Source: Zancudomyces culisetae | Lineage: Eukaryota > Kickxellomycota > Harpellomycetes > Harpellales > Legeriomycetaceae | Assembly (NCBI GenBank): GCA_001969505.1 | Contig: LSSK01000651.1 | Coordinates: forward strand, 1-42,016 | Length of the DNA stretch: 42,016 nucleotides | Direction of reading: 5' to 3' | Part shown: piece after piece, positions 28,776 through 40,371 of the stretch | Layout: the number at the start of each line of letters is the position of its first letter | Numbering within the stretch: the first letter of the stretch is position 1 | Translations under genes and position numbers: made by a program | Notes under the pieces: model-generated | Seen by the model: the letters and a program-made list of their open reading frames with translations, nothing else | What the model was told of the DNA's origin: nothing | The model's database searches: none

Positions 28776-30170
28776 TTATAATTTGGATTGAGTATGTTTA
28801 GGACCAACAGAACAAGAAGAGTTTACGGCTTGGTCAACCAATCTCATGGCACCATAGGCGTATCCCCAACTAGATTGGTAACCGTATCCACCATGACCAT
28901 AATTATGAACAACGGGGACATTTCCCACATCAAGCTGGGACAATTCCAGTCTTACACCACCAACACGCATGGGGCGGAACCCAACGTGTTCAGAAACAAT
29001 GCGCTCACGCAACTTTGCGACACGATCGTCGATATTCTGGGCAGTGGTGTGGGAGGTAGCAGGTTCGCCGATGAGTTGCGGGCAGAGACGGATGGTGTTT
29101 TGGAGGATTCGGGTGGTGGTATCGGGATTTGTGGTTTGTGACCAGTTTCCGATATCATAGGTACCGCCTAGAATAACGGTGCCGTTTCCACGGGGGATAA
29201 CGTAGAACCACTCGGATTCATCAGAGACTGTTACGTCCTGGCATTCGGGGCTCCTGACAAGTACTACATGGCCACGTGCGGGAGTGACTGCAGCATCGGC
29301 AACATCGACCAGATACCGACTACCCAATCCCGTACAATTTACCACGACAACACCAGCACCATTATTATTTTCATTGGATGATGGTGATGATGGTGTTGGG
29401 GCATATTTCAATGCATCGGAGAGAGATGACAACCTGGTAGACTGTCTAAGAACTCCACCAATGGCGACAAATTTGCGGGCAAGCCAAGCGAGATATTCAG
29501 GAGCATTGAAAACGACGGTATCGAATTCGACGCCGACATCGATACCCTGGGGTGGAAGTTCGGATGTGGGGATGTAGCGGACACCCGAGATGTGGCGGAT
29601 AAAGTATGGTTCAATATAGTCAGCAGCCTTACGGTATTCATAACCTTTTACGCGTTTGATGGAGGAATCTGGGTATAAATCGCAAAGCTTTTGTAGCATG
29701 TGGAGGGTAAAAAGTTCTTTTTCTATTATGTAGGGTAGGTGAGGATTAGGGTGAGAGTGAGGGTTAGGGTTAGGATTAGGAAAAAAGAAATAAATAAATA
29801 AAAGAAAAAGAAAAAAAAGTATATATTAAAATAGACGCAAGATTAAATTGTATGTTTTATAAATACAATTAATAATAATAGTAATAGTAATGAAAATAAT
29901 GAGAATGAAAATGCACTTACGTTGTAAATCGGTTTGGTCAAGCTTTGCATAACCATGCCAATTTCCACCAGCAAACGGACTAGCCCAAGCGGGAGCAGCA
30001 GAGGTTGTATACGCATCCGAAAGTGTGGGAAGTGGCAAGTATTCGGCAACTACTGTAACGGCATATTTTCCCGAAGCCTGTAGGACATATGCGGTGGTTA
30101 TTCCGACTATTCCGGCACCCACTACGATTATGGGTGTTTGGTGTTGTTTTGCATTTGTATTCATATCCAT
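28776..30170 (-). CDS. D-amino-acid oxidase family flavoenzyme (peroxisomal), 398 aa, two exons
   Basis: Joined exons 30170-29921 and 29722-28776, intron 29920-29723 (GTAAGT donor, ATAATAG acceptor); the junction codon CAA restores ...DQTDLQQKELFTLH. The enzyme oxidises D-amino acids to 2-oxo acids with FAD, giving ammonia and peroxide. The N-terminal Rossmann motif VVGAGIVGITTAYVLQ binds FAD. The active-site Tyr in YVIPR, the Tyr in GGTYDIGNW and the Arg in VGGVRLEL match the yeast-type catalytic set. The C-terminal signature VHNYGHGGYGYQSSWG is complete. The last three residues, SKL, are a classic peroxisomal targeting signal. D-aspartate oxidase belongs to the same family and cannot be separated by eye. 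The length is slightly above the family norm because of an Asn/Ser loop (SPSSNENNNG). The gene lies 350 bp downstream of the PRP8 stop, on the same strand. Confidence 0.95.
29732..29780 (+). repeat. Interstitial telomere-like repeat in the oxidase intron
   Basis: A run of TTAGGG-type units and variants (GGGTTAGGGTTAGGATTAGG and, to the left, GGGTAGGTGAGGATTAGGG), wholly inside the intron. On the transcribed strand it reads CCTAATCCTAACCCTAACCC, so it contains several CTAAC/CTAAT words, the fungal branch-point consensus, 20-55 bases before the acceptor. Confidence 0.85.
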
Positions 30171-30517
30171 TTTTATTTTTTTTATATTTTACCTTGCTCT
30201 TTTTTTTTTTTTTTGGTAATGTTGTATATCAAATATATATATTTGAATAAATGTTAAATGTCAAGAGTTTATCTTTATTCAACATGTTGTTGTTATTATT
30301 ATATTTATTACTGATAATTAGGAAATTTGTGTGTATATATAAAAAGCTGATTAAAAAAATAATAATAATAATTAATTAAAAACAAAAACAAAAGCTGTTT
30401 CATTTTTTTTTTAATTTTTTTTTTTTTTGATTGTTGTTATAACCATTTTTGTTTGGTTTATCAAAAAAAAAAAAAAAAGGGGGGGGAGGGGGAAAGGGGA
30501 AAAAAAAGGGGATCCAA
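30171..30517. other. Spacer with homopolymer tracts between oxidase start and PRP8 stop
   Basis: Contains T-runs near 30201-30214 and 30409-30429, an A-run at about 30463-30478 and a G-rich tract at 30479-30511. It must serve as PRP8 3' end and oxidase promoter. No gene is supported. Runs this long are prone to assembly error. Confidence 0.6.
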
Positions 30518-33500
30518 TTAAAACAAGTCATTTTCGGCATCTTCAAGACCATCAACATCATAATCAACCGATCGGCTACTAAAAGTACTGTTATTACTAA
30601 TGGCAAGATCCGAAAAGGTATGGAAATGAAGGACACGGTGTTTCATATGATAAAACTCGAGAGGACAATCAACAGTCAACGAATACGAAATACTGGGCAC
30701 CCACAGCGACGACTGCAGGTTGTAGTTCCAACATCCATCCCCGCTTTCGGCAGTGCTTGGCACCATGAAAAATCCGGAATATGTAGTGGTTAGCAATAAA
30801 GTGTGTGGAACGGAATATAACGCAGTGTGTTGGGAATAAGATTCCAATTGGTCATGAGAAAGTTCCACAGTACCCACAGGTAAAAGCTTAGAAGAAGAAG
30901 AAGTGGAAGTGGAGGATTCGAGGAGAGGTAGTGCCCATTGTTCAATACCAGGTTCAGAGGTACCAAACGCAGATAAAGAGACAGAACCAGGAGTAAAAGC
31001 AGCAGTGATGACGACAAAACGGTCAGGAGAACAATTAGAGTTGGGGTTGGATTTGGAGAGGGAGAGAGTAGATGCAGCGAGGAGACAATCATGGGGAAGC
31101 AAAAAGGGAGATTCGGTTGCAGAGGAAGAGGTGCGAATGATACCAAGAAGGGAATAAGAGGAGAGGTAAGGGTGGTCGGGTAAGGAGGAAGGAAGGTTGA
31201 TGGCGGCGGCGGAGGGGGCGTATTGAGGAACCATGACAATGGCATGGATTTCAAAGACAGAATTGGTAGCAAAGCCGTAGAGATAGCCGGCTATAGGAAT
31301 CCGGAGATCAGAGATAGAGATGAACGATTTGAGGACATCACGAGGCAAGACAAAGGTGTGTTGAGCAAGCTGAGAAGATAGAGAAGATGAGGAAATATAA
31401 ATATTGTTTGCACGGATAAACAGAGAAGACGAAGAAAGCGCCCGGGTCCTCCAGTCGGATTTGGAAGTAAAAGACTGCGACTCATAGGCCGAAGTCGTAG
31501 TAGTGATGATTTCATCGCCATGAATGTTGTGGGATTTGGTCGTAGTAGCCAGTAACTGCTGTTGTTGCTGAGACTGTTGCTGCTCTTGCTGCTGTTTTTC
31601 AAGCTCGGCAAGTTGTTGACGCTGTGCTGAGGGAGCCATAATTTCCATTCCAAGAATAATGTCGCGGATTTCGGATTGGGTCAGAGAAGCCACATTGACA
31701 TTGTTTTTCTTGCTATAGTCAGCTAGAATCAAGTCCTTTAGACTGTTTTCTACCGAAACCCAGTCCAAATCCGATTCATTTTCGTTAGCTTGGCTGTTAA
31801 AAGCAGCAGAGCTTGGAAGTGAATAAGAAGGCCATACATGATGAGGCAAAGTCAATATAGATTTGGTGGGTCTTAAAATCACCTTTGTTCGCTCATTATT
31901 GACATGCAAAGCTCTCAAAATAAGCACCAGCCTAGAAAAGGCCGTGTAAGAAGAAATATAAGACAACCAATCATCATACAAATTAAACAAGCACATCTGA
32001 GGCTCAGTAGCCTTAAGAATCAAATCGCCAAACTTTTCAACCTTGAGAATAGATTGGAATGGCAACTGCAGTTCTGATCCCTTAATAACAATATTGGGGA
32101 AATCAAGACAGTGCACTTCTAAGGGGTCCAACATTCCCTTGCGCGTAACAATCAGCTGGCGAGGCTGTTCTTCAGCCGGCAACGATCGAATCAACGCAGC
32201 GACTTCTTCAGCAGTCTTCCATCGAGCAAGTTGGCCAAGTCGCTTCTGGCCAGCCCAAACAGAAGTATGGATAACCTTAAGGAACAGCTGACCAGTGCGG
32301 GGGTTGAAAATCATAATGGCACCATTAATTGGTTTGGTAGTCAAATTGCCTTCAAATGTCTTGTGCATGGTTACACGGTACACATTGGTATCGTCAATAA
32401 ACCAAATAGTTTGGTTACTAAACAACTCGCCATAATTCTGAGAATTCAGATACGGCTCAGTAGGATCGGAACTGTATAGTTGCAGTGCTTTACGGATCCG
32501 CTCCCTCAATACATACAGTGCCGGATTGGCCTTGTTAATCTTGGCCAGTGCTTGGTGCACCAATGGCTTCATTCCTGGGAACCAATTTCCATACGCCGAG
32601 TACAAATTGTACGCCAAATCAAACCCGATCATCACACCTGTAGGCGATGGATATATCGACATGTTGTCGGTCGTATAATCCAAAAACTTGGCACGAGTAT
32701 ACCGCTCTATATCGTGACTGTCAAAGTCGCCCCACCGGAGCTGTACATCTAACCAGAACTTCTGAGTTGTCGCCATGTCCATCCGGTCACGCGTTGCACT
32801 GTCGGATAACAGTGATGGGGTACTAACTGACCATTTATATGCAGCAAACAACAAGATATCTGCACAGTTGTGGACTACTGACCCATCTGCCAATACAAAT
32901 CTCATGTTTCCACAAGTACGTACTCCAATATATTTTTGGTTCGGTTTATGAATTGGTGTAATTGAAATTGGTAACTTATCGTTAGTTGCTGAGAGTTTAT
33001 AACCTACTAGAAGGTCTTGTGTTTGTTTTGGTAATTGAATATATTGAGATACTGCAAGTTCAACTATTGAATTTGGTTGTAATAATTGAATATTACCACA
33101 ACCACCACCACCACCACTACTTGTTGTTGTTGTTTTTGTTTTTGTTGTTGTAGAAGAAGAAGAAGAAATGAGTTTGTGAATAAAGGAATATGCCATAGAT
33201 AAAGCAGAAAAAGTTGAATTTGCTGGAGCAAATGAATCATAAATATAATGATTACCCCAATTTCGACCAGTGTAATTATCATTATCTTTACCATTGACAG
33301 TAGGTTTTCTGTTGTTGTTGTTGTGATTGTTGTTGTTATTGTTGATTGGAATTATAATGGAATATCTGTTGAGTTTGACATCATAAAATACCAATTCCAG
33401 AGATTTATGATTATTAATATTGTTGTTGTTGTTGTTGTGGATAAACTTGGTAGAAATAGTAAACAAAGAGTTGTATTGTAATACAAGGGTATGTCTTGGA

Positions 33501-36500
33501 GTAACAATATAATAACCACCAGAATACATGATTTTATACATTAAATTGGAATAACCAACCCAAGTTTCCAATACACGTCTAGAGAATAAGCCATCATCAC
33601 CAAGTAATAAATCACCAGGTTGTACAGATTCAATAGGTTTAATGACAACAGTGTCAGATAAAGATTGAACAAGAGTTGAAGGATCAAAACATGAAGAATT
33701 CATTTTATAGGACTTCCTAGGATGAATAGATTCCTTTTGAACAGTTTCAATTTGTAAAGCATCAAGTTCCTGATCCAAAACCTGACACAAATCCATTACT
33801 ATGGATTCATGGATACGTTGCCACTGATGAGACCTAAACAACTGAATCAAACTGATTTTCAAAGTAGGCAGTTTACCATGCATAAAAATACCAGTCAAAT
33901 CCAATTGCACCTGGAAACCTACATAAACATTGGCACGGTTAATGGTAGGCGACCACCACAAAGTAAAACGTCGGTTGGGAATCTGGTTAAGTCCAGAACG
34001 TTGAGCATTGGTTAGCTTCTTGTACTTCATCGACTCCTCAAACCCACTAGACTGTTCCCAAAACAGACCTTCCCACGTAGGAAACGCCGTCCCCTTGAAT
34101 AAAGTGTGTTCAAGGATACACTCAATTCCTCCAAGAGCCTGGATTATATCCGTTCGGTACGCATTCAGCTGCCACAGCCGTCCATCATGGCGATTGTTTG
34201 TCCACCAAAACGTACTGTTCTTCAACACCTGATACATCTTCCACTCGCCACGCACTCTCCAGCCCCTATCGTATGCCAGCGTATGTCGGTCCTTGGAAAA
34301 CAACGTATTGATCCGAGGAATTCCTCGGTCCCAACTATCCTCCAAATCTTCCAACGTCAACTTTCGGTTTTGCTGGTTGGCCTCATACCGCTTGAGCGCA
34401 TACTCTGCCCATACCCGCTGACTATCCACAAACTCGGCCTCCCATGGCATTATGTATCGGAACAAATTAGGAATCATCTCATCATGGGACATACCAGCTC
34501 TAAAATGACTAATGCCAGTATCAGTCTGTTTAATCCATCGCAAATCAGACTGAGGAATCAACACATGGCCCATACTCAACATTCCCAACCCACCTAGCTC
34601 CTTGGGACAATAAAAGAGAACGGGTGGGAAGCGCGATGGCATCTTGGAATTCAAACCGATCTTGACACGGGTTTGGATTTTGGTTTCACATTTCACCAAC
34701 AAATCCAACATTTCGTGGGTATGAACCACCGCTTCTCTATAGTACGTCATCAACCCAATCAATGCTGTATTCCACTTATTGGCAATTTTGGTAAAAGTTG
34801 TACTTCCAGCAGACATCAGAATCTGGCGCACTCGGTTGCTGAACCGACTAATGGCTTCTTGCTCAACCCGCAAAAACGCCATCGCCGTACGCTCCTTAGT
34901 AGTTGCATTAATCAACGCCCAACAACCATCACGTACTACCGAGCTTTCCTCCCGAATCTTTGGCAAAATCCTCACCTCAAATCCTCCCATATCAAACAAC
35001 AAATTGGGATTATCCGCCGAATACACACACACAAACGTATCCACGCCCCACTCTATTGTAGTAAGCGAGCGCGGCAACCGATTCCGCATTTCCCAAAACG
35101 TCGCTCGCCCCAAATTGACATCTGCCTTCATCAACCGCATCCTACAATCCCTGGGCCAGCACTTCTTGTTGTTATACCCGACAACATTCTCGTTGTTGGG
35201 ATCCGGATGTTCCGTCAAGTACCGCTGTACCAAATCGCGCGATTCGTCCGCACTCATCCGCAACACCATATATATCCGATCCACATACCGCATGTACAAT
35301 CGCACAGGATGTCGTGTCTCAGTCTCAACATCCGCAAATTGCAAAAACGCATTCGGCGATGCCGGTGGTCCTGCAAGCTCCGTAGCCCGCTGTAGCCCAA
35401 GCAGTAACAAATCTATCACCAACCCATAATATTGAAATATAAACGATCCAAATTGCAACCCGCGAATCAATCCATACACATTTGTATGGTTCATGTCCTT
35501 AAACGTAATCCCAACATTGTTCTTGGCCGTCATATAATCCGCCAAATTATGGTCCAGCACCAGCCGCAACAATCGATTCAAAAGCGTCAAGTCTATCTTT
35601 TCATACACTTTACTCAACTTTGTCTGCAACAACACCACTCGGCTTCCATCAGCTGTATGCCATACATTCTCTAAATTGTTAATACCCTGCGCCCATTTGT
35701 ACACTAGCAGTGGTACTGGTTCGGTATCCGATGGTTTGATCCAGTTTGGAAACAATCTCCGTTTGTCCGCTTCGTACCATAGATATTGGTCTAAGTACGC
35801 ATCCGTAATCTTTTCAAGTGGCTCAATATCATAAACAGGCACTAAATGACTATACATATCCATAAACTCCAATCCTACCTCTTTAAATGCCCGCTGCGTT
35901 AGCAACAACCGTTTAATTCGGTTAAGTGTCTCGTGTGGATTATCATACGCCTGCTCAATCAGCCCCAACTCCTCTCGCTGGCTCTGATTCAATCGTCCTT
36001 GTACTGAATACGCCTCCTTCAACCTTTCCAACGCCAATATCAACAGCTTGGTGTCATGCTTATATGACAATGGTGGAAATGGAATAGGCGCAAATCGCCG
36101 TGCCTCCAACCAATGCACCGTCGTCGTATATATCGCCACCGCCTCTTCTGCCGTTACGTATGGTCCGTCCTTCAAGTAATTATGCTGTCTTTCCTGCTCA
36201 GATTTCAGATACAACCGTGTCAATCTCCCCAAATTCTTCTTGGCTACTGCCTTATCCACCGTCGCTCCTCGTCGGATTCGCTCGCGGTTGTAATATGCCA
36301 CTGATGTCCACCAATCTGCCTTCGCCTTGACATACCTCAACAACATGTTTTCTATTGCCTGTGGCATCCCTGGTACTTTCCACGGAATATTGGCCTTCCA
36401 ACACCTCCAGGCCTCCGATAAATGCTGCAAGATCGTCTTGCTTTTATTTGCCCGAATCCCTTCTGGCATCATATCCAAAATATCATGCATCACTGCTGCT

Positions 36501-39500
36501 CTCAACTCCAAATCGAAATGCGACTCCACTCGTTGCTTCGTCACTGTCTTGGCTATCCCCTTTGAATGCCTTCCCTCAAACTGCCGCGCCAATAAATTTC
36601 CCAACCATCGCTCTAACAATGGAACTATCCCTCGCAAAAAGAACATCCATACCCTCCACGTCGGTGCCCAGAACCCACACCCTGGTCCCTTCCCCACTGG
36701 CCCCGTATTAAATCGATAGTATATCAAATGCTTCAAATCCTTACAGTTATGTACTACTGTTCCATCTGCCAACACAAACCGTGCCTTTTCTCCCTTGACT
36801 GCTATTCCATAATACTTTTCTTCCTCGTTTATACTCTTTGTTATTTTGAATCGGTATTCTTTTACACTTTCTCTTGTAATAACCAATAAACATTTTTCTC
36901 CTCCTACTACTCTAGCCTTAACATTCTTTTCTTTTTCTCCTATTCCAACTAAACTGTTAACAATCTCACTCGCCAGCAAATAACTAGAATAATCTCCTCC
37001 AGTAAACACCGTCGCTTTCTCTCCTGTCCTTGTCTGAGTTTCCACTTTTTCCACCTGTATCTCTTGCATGACTTTACAAATCCTTTGTCTCGATGCAATA
37101 CTTATCGAGTGTATTCCTCTCTCCCTAATTTTCCCCAATACTCCCTCCTCCAAATACTCTACCTTGTCCATCTTGATTTTTACATCCTGATTTACAAATT
37201 CCACTTTATAACTAACCTCTGGATTATATATCTTCATGGCTTCTGTCACCCGACAAAACTCTTTTTTACTCATTGGCCCTATTTCAATCTGTTTCGAATC
37301 CACATTCCTTGCATACATCAACATTGTACCCAATCCATCCAAATCACCATTCCCTTCCTCATCCACTGTATCTTTACTTTGGTATGAAACTCGTTTCATT
37401 CGACTAATTTCGCCTATATACTTGTATTTCTGAACTGCTCTATAATAATCTGCTGCCGTCACTTCCCATTCAATTTTCTTGTTCACTCTTTGAGCCATCA
37501 TCACACTCTTCAAACTCTTTTTGATCACTGGAATGTCAAACCCAAGTTGTTCCTCATACTCAAATTCTACCTTACTACTACAGCTGTTCTTTAACTTGCC
37601 CAAATCTATAACTATCACCAAAATATGTGCCATGTTGACCTTGAATTTGCCATATTCACTCTCAATCTCATACATTGGCGATTTTCCGCGGCTCAATGCC
37701 TCCACAACCACTCCTTTACCTTCCTCATCCACCACTACATCCCCTACCCGGATTTTTTCAATCTCACACACTTTTCCATCCTCCATTAACACCTTTGTTC
37801 CCCGCCCAAAACACATTCGCACCTGTCGCATCAACCGATACTTGTATCGATACATCCCCGTCAACTGCCCAACATGCGCAAATGCATATTGCAGTCCATC
37901 CGCTAGTTGATACGCATCCACATTCCCCAATCGATACTGCACATGTGCATCCACTACCAGCTTGGTCAATCGAAGGATCTCTCGACACAAATGGAACGCA
38001 TTACCAAACCGACTCTTCTTACGCTCCTTTGTTGTCAGTGTCTTGACCGGCTTCAAATTGAAATTGTAATCCAAATGCAAATAATTCAAATTCTTGCGAT
38101 GTATCAATAAATTCAACATATTATGCCCTTGTCTACACACTTGCAACCCCGCCTCCACCCAATCTATCTCGGTCCGCTGGAAAAACTTGGTTGCCTTCAA
38201 CTGCCTAAACAAATTTCGCTTGCTCATTGCTCTCGGCGCCCTCTTGTGTAACGATGTTAATACATAACACTTCAACAGCTTCTGATATGACACTCGCACT
38301 TTCACCGGCATCCCCGCTGGACAATGCTCCAAATACCACTCCTTCACCAGCGGTATATCCTCTGCTCGCTTGGTGCGTCCCGTACGTTTATTGAATGGCT
38401 GTGGCGCCCAGTACAACTCTATCCCACTTGCCGTCCCCTCTGTATATAATTCATCCTCTGCAAAAAACGCCCCCGCATCCTCTGGTAACCCAAACTCATC
38501 ATTTGGATCTGTCTTGGTTTCTACATGCCGCTTCCCCGCCTCCACATTCAACGTGCGTGACGATATCGCATTCAACACCGGATCGAAATAATATGCTGGC
38601 AACTCGGGATCTTCCGCCTTCACATACATCACCGTTGGCCAATGATATGTAGACAATTGGATCCCCCGTGGCATACTGTTGTATAGAAACGGAAACGCTA
38701 TCTTGTACTCTGTGCGTATCGGCTGTCGTATTATCACTTTGTTGATATCATTAAACTCGTTCCAATCCTCATCTACATCCACTATATCCTTGTACATTGG
38801 CTCAAACTTTGGTCCCCCCGGAATCGCCAGCCCCAAACACTTGGCCGTCACAAACGACCGCAGATCAAACAAATAGTAGTAGTTGGGATCTACAATATCC
38901 GACAACAGCTGTCCTGCCAACCGATGCAACGTTGCTTGCTGTGCCAGATCCAGCCGCCACCGCTTATAGCTCTCGCCATTTACATAATCTGAATCCTCCA
39001 CCAGCGCTCGGTGGTCATAGAACCACTCGGCTACTGCCTTGTCCTCCTCCTCATCAAATTCCATCTGGATCGCCTCCAGCGGCTCCACATCCAACAAATT
39101 ATCGCCATAATCCAACGGCGCCTCCTCATCATCAAACGCTGGAAATCGCATCCGCTTGAAATGTTTACGATCCCGCTTTTCACGCCGCATCATAATCCAC
39201 ATCGTCCCCCATTGTGCAATGTAGTGCGGCTCAATCACCTGCGGAATCTGATCAACAAACGTAATCGCTCCCGTAATGTGGTACAGCACCGGCACCTCCC
39301 GGATCTGTTCCCAGGGCATCGGCATATTCTCCAGCAACTTTATCACCGCGTGCGGAATGTACTTTAGTGCTCCCAAATACACCCTCTTGTCCAGCCGAAA
39401 CTTGCGCGAACTCATGTCTCCATGATCCTTTATTATTTTGCGCAGATGTTCAGCTGGCATCTGCATCTTTTCCTGGTCCACAAATCCAAACCGCCGCTTT

Positions 39501-39586
39501 TCACTGTACTTTTTGCTGTTCATTTGTGTCCATCTCCTCGCTTTTTCTTGGAGCTGCTTGGCCCGTACATTTTCTTCTTGATCCAT
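30518..39586 (-). CDS. PRP8: Pre-mRNA-splicing factor Prp8 with two in-frame inteins (3022-codon precursor)
   Basis: Prp8 is the central U5 snRNP protein that cradles the spliceosome active site. One intron-free frame runs from the ATG at 39586. Extein 1 (1-591) holds the N-terminal part and PROCN region (up to LMRQVRM). Extein 2 (948-1965) starts [18 protein letters not shown] and covers the RT-like, thumb and endonuclease-like regions. Extein 3 (2241-3022) starts [12 protein letters not shown] and holds the RNase H-like domain with its hairpin finger ([19 protein letters not shown]), then a polyQ patch (~2655-2680) and the JAB1/MPN domain (~2740-2990). Removing inteins C592-N947 and C1966-N2240 leaves 2391 residues, within the normal range. 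The JAB1/MPN part is more divergent than the rest but keeps the [10 protein letters not shown] lead-in and the acidic C-terminal tail that regulates Brr2. The proline-rich N-terminal leader of some orthologs is absent. Confidence 0.98.
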   Translation of the reverse strand: MDQEENVRAKQLQEKARRWTQMNSKKYSEKRRFGFVDQEKMQMPAEHLRKIIKDHGDMSSRKFRLDKRVYLGALKYIPHAVIKLLENMPMPWEQIREVPVLYHITGAITFVDQIPQVIEPHYIAQWGTMWIMMRREKRDRKHFKRMRFPAFDDEEAPLDYGDNLLDVEPLEAIQMEFDEEEDKAVAEWFYDHRALVEDSDYVNGESYKRWRLDLAQQATLHRLAGQLLSDIVDPNYYYLFDLRSFVTAKCLGLAIPGGPKFEPMYKDIVDVDEDWNEFNDINKVIIRQPIRTEYKIAFPFLYNSMPRGIQLSTYHWPTVMYVKAEDPELPAYYFDPVLNAISSRTLNVEAGKRHVETKTDPNDEFGLPEDAGAFFAEDELYTEGTASGIELYWAPQPFNKRTGRTKRAEDIPLVKEWYLEHCPAGMPVKVRVSYQKLLKCYVLTSLHKRAPRAMSKRNLFRQLKATKFFQRTEIDWVEAGLQVCRQGHNMLNLLIHRKNLNYLHLDYNFNLKPVKTLTTKERKKSRFGNAFHLCREILRLTKLVVDAHVQYRLGNVDAYQLADGLQYAFAHVGQLTGMYRYKYRLMRQVRMCFGRGTKVLMEDGKVCEIEKIRVGDVVVDEEGKGVVVEALSRGKSPMYEIESEYGKFKVNMAHILVIVIDLGKLKNSCSSKVEFEYEEQLGFDIPVIKKSLKSVMMAQRVNKKIEWEVTAADYYRAVQKYKYIGEISRMKRVSYQSKDTVDEEGNGDLDGLGTMLMYARNVDSKQIEIGPMSKKEFCRVTEAMKIYNPEVSYKVEFVNQDVKIKMDKVEYLEEGVLGKIRERGIHSISIASRQRICKVMQEIQVEKVETQTRTGEKATVFTGGDYSSYLLASEIVNSLVGIGEKEKNVKARVVGGEKCLLVITRESVKEYRFKITKSINEEEKYYGIAVKGEKARFVLADGTVVHNCKDLKHLIYYRFNTGPVGKGPGCGFWAPTWRVWMFFLRGIVPLLERWLGNLLARQFEGRHSKGIAKTVTKQRVESHFDLELRAAVMHDILDMMPEGIRANKSKTILQHLSEAWRCWKANIPWKVPGMPQAIENMLLRYVKAKADWWTSVAYYNRERIRRGATVDKAVAKKNLGRLTRLYLKSEQERQHNYLKDGPYVTAEEAVAIYTTTVHWLEARRFAPIPFPPLSYKHDTKLLILALERLKEAYSVQGRLNQSQREELGLIEQAYDNPHETLNRIKRLLLTQRAFKEVGLEFMDMYSHLVPVYDIEPLEKITDAYLDQYLWYEADKRRLFPNWIKPSDTEPVPLLVYKWAQGINNLENVWHTADGSRVVLLQTKLSKVYEKIDLTLLNRLLRLVLDHNLADYMTAKNNVGITFKDMNHTNVYGLIRGLQFGSFIFQYYGLVIDLLLLGLQRATELAGPPASPNAFLQFADVETETRHPVRLYMRYVDRIYMVLRMSADESRDLVQRYLTEHPDPNNENVVGYNNKKCWPRDCRMRLMKADVNLGRATFWEMRNRLPRSLTTIEWGVDTFVCVYSADNPNLLFDMGGFEVRILPKIREESSVVRDGCWALINATTKERTAMAFLRVEQEAISRFSNRVRQILMSAGSTTFTKIANKWNTALIGLMTYYREAVVHTHEMLDLLVKCETKIQTRVKIGLNSKMPSRFPPVLFYCPKELGGLGMLSMGHVLIPQSDLRWIKQTDTGISHFRAGMSHDEMIPNLFRYIMPWEAEFVDSQRVWAEYALKRYEANQQNRKLTLEDLEDSWDRGIPRINTLFSKDRHTLAYDRGWRVRGEWKMYQVLKNSTFWWTNNRHDGRLWQLNAYRTDIIQALGGIECILEHTLFKGTAFPTWEGLFWEQSSGFEESMKYKKLTNAQRSGLNQIPNRRFTLWWSPTINRANVYVGFQVQLDLTGIFMHGKLPTLKISLIQLFRSHQWQRIHESIVMDLCQVLDQELDALQIETVQKESIHPRKSYKMNSSCFDPSTLVQSLSDTVVIKPIESVQPGDLLLGDDGLFSRRVLETWVGYSNLMYKIMYSGGYYIVTPRHTLVLQYNSLFTISTKFIHNNNNNNINNHKSLELVFYDVKLNRYSIIIPINNNNNNHNNNNRKPTVNGKDNDNYTGRNWGNHYIYDSFAPANSTFSALSMAYSFIHKLISSSSSTTTKTKTTTTSSGGGGGCGNIQLLQPNSIVELAVSQYIQLPKQTQDLLVGYKLSATNDKLPISITPIHKPNQKYIGVRTCGNMRFVLADGSVVHNCADILLFAAYKWSVSTPSLLSDSATRDRMDMATTQKFWLDVQLRWGDFDSHDIERYTRAKFLDYTTDNMSIYPSPTGVMIGFDLAYNLYSAYGNWFPGMKPLVHQALAKINKANPALYVLRERIRKALQLYSSDPTEPYLNSQNYGELFSNQTIWFIDDTNVYRVTMHKTFEGNLTTKPINGAIMIFNPRTGQLFLKVIHTSVWAGQKRLGQLARWKTAEEVAALIRSLPAEEQPRQLIVTRKGMLDPLEVHCLDFPNIVIKGSELQLPFQSILKVEKFGDLILKATEPQMCLFNLYDDWLSYISSYTAFSRLVLILRALHVNNERTKVILRPTKSILTLPHHVWPSYSLPSSAAFNSQANENESDLDWVSVENSLKDLILADYSKKNNVNVASLTQSEIRDIILGMEIMAPSAQRQQLAELEKQQQEQQQSQQQQQLLATTTKSHNIHGDEIITTTTSAYESQSFTSKSDWRTRALSSSSLFIRANNIYISSSSLSSQLAQHTFVLPRDVLKSFISISDLRIPIAGYLYGFATNSVFEIHAIVMVPQYAPSAAAINLPSSLPDHPYLSSYSLLGIIRTSSSATESPFLLPHDCLLAASTLSLSKSNPNSNCSPDRFVVITAAFTPGSVSLSAFGTSEPGIEQWALPLLESSTSTSSSSKLLPVGTVELSHDQLESYSQHTALYSVPHTLLLTTTYSGFFMVPSTAESGDGCWNYNLQSSLWVPSISYSLTVDCPLEFYHMKHRVLHFHTFSDLAISNNSTFSSRSVDYDVDGLEDAENDLF
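32867..33691 (-). mobile_element. Prp8 intein 2 (275 aa), mini-intein with low-complexity insert
   Basis: Inserted between ...KSYKMNSS and [12 protein letters not shown], just before the RNase H-like domain; this appears to be the classical fungal PRP8 site. It begins with Cys1966 ([10 protein letters not shown]), has a canonical block B ([10 protein letters not shown]) and ends [12 protein letters not shown] before extein Cys2241. A block like [19 protein letters not shown] (~2174-2192) matches the late splicing-domain segment of other fungal Prp8 inteins. Where an endonuclease would sit there are runs of Asn (~2048-2060 and ~2080-2093) and a Ser/Thr/Lys/Gly run (~2141-2164), encoded by AAC-, ACA- and GGT-type microsatellites. 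No LAGLIDADG motif is seen. The splicing residues are intact, so excision is expected; homing ability is not. Confidence 0.95.
36746..37813 (-). mobile_element. Prp8 intein 1 (356 aa), degenerate LAGLIDADG domain
   Basis: Inserted between ...RLMRQVRM and CKDLKHL, in the PROCN region. It starts with Cys592 in block A ([15 protein letters not shown]) and ends in HN at 946-947, followed by the obligatory extein Cys948. The block-B His is present ([10 protein letters not shown]), although the usual Thr of TxxH is Asn. The C-terminal block [12 protein letters not shown] is complete, so protein splicing looks possible. Between the splicing blocks lie two stretches aligning with LAGLIDADG helices: [15 protein letters not shown] (~748-762) and [17 protein letters not shown] (~867-883). 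The first lacks the acidic catalytic residue (Tyr-Ala-Arg where Gly-Asp-Gly is expected), so the homing endonuclease is probably dead. The DNA is visibly more AT-rich than the flanking extein. Site name not assigned; it differs from the classical fungal site. Confidence 0.95.
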
Positions 39587-39780
39587 TCCCTTAATTTATA
39601 TGGATTGTTATTAAATGTATTACTTTGTTGTTTCTTTTTTTTCCACTCTCTTATTTCTTTAGGTTTTATTTTTACAATTTATTTTATTCCTCCGCTTTAA
39701 TTTTTTTTTTTTAATTGTTTTTAGTTATATTAATGGTTTTATAATAATTTGGAAATATTCTAATAAATTTTTTAACCATC

Positions 39781-39808
39781 TAGTGTTTAATTTAAATTTT
39801 AAACACTA
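39781..39808. promoter_or_regulatory. Palindrome 195 bp upstream of the PRP8 start
   Basis: TAGTGTTTAA at 39781-39790 pairs perfectly with TTAAACACTA at 39799-39808 around an 8-base AT loop. It could be a dimeric factor site or a hairpin. In DNA this AT-rich, chance remains possible, so the regulatory label is tentative. Confidence 0.3.
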
Positions 39809-40371
39809 AATAATAATAAAATTTGTTCTCATATATCTGTATTATAAACAAATACCACCATTTTTTTTATTTTTTAGCATTTTTTTTCGTTATTTAAAAT
39901 AAAAAAAATTTTTTTTTTCTTCTATTTCTACTTTTTTACAATATTCTGTAGTAGATTTCATGTAGAGTTTAGAAAAAAATACAATAAAAACAAGTTCCGA
40001 TATTAGTTTGTTTGTTTATTTTTATTTTATTTATTTTCGTAATTTCTGCGTAAACAGTTAAGCATAAGTATAAATTTTATATTATTTTATATTATTTCAA
40101 TATATTTATTGTTATATTTATAATTGATGAAATTAAAATGTATATTTTATTCAAAAACACCTATTACAACTATAAAAAAATATTAAAGGAAACCATGGCT
40201 ACGCTTTTACGCGTAATATTTATAGCAGAAAAATTATAAAATCTTTTCTTTTCTTTTCTTAATATACACTAATGACCCGATTGGGAAATATAATTCCACC
40301 ACAAAACTAACTCTTGCTTTTGGTTCCTGTAAAAGTATCTAGTACATAATTTAACCTCCGCTCATTGAGAG

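Noticed and set aside
29732-29780. Telomerase RNA template
   Set aside because: The minus strand has CCTAACCC copies, but they lie in a well-defined intron, are multiple and degenerate, and no pseudoknot or other conserved element is visible.
30790-31653. Minus- and plus-strand frames overlapping the PRP8 3' part
   Set aside because: Shadows of the PRP8 reading frame; simple-repeat composition creates the open frames.
32867-37813. Spliceosomal or group I introns instead of inteins in PRP8
   Set aside because: Both inserts stay in frame without stops and carry complete protein-splicing blocks ending His-Asn before Cys.
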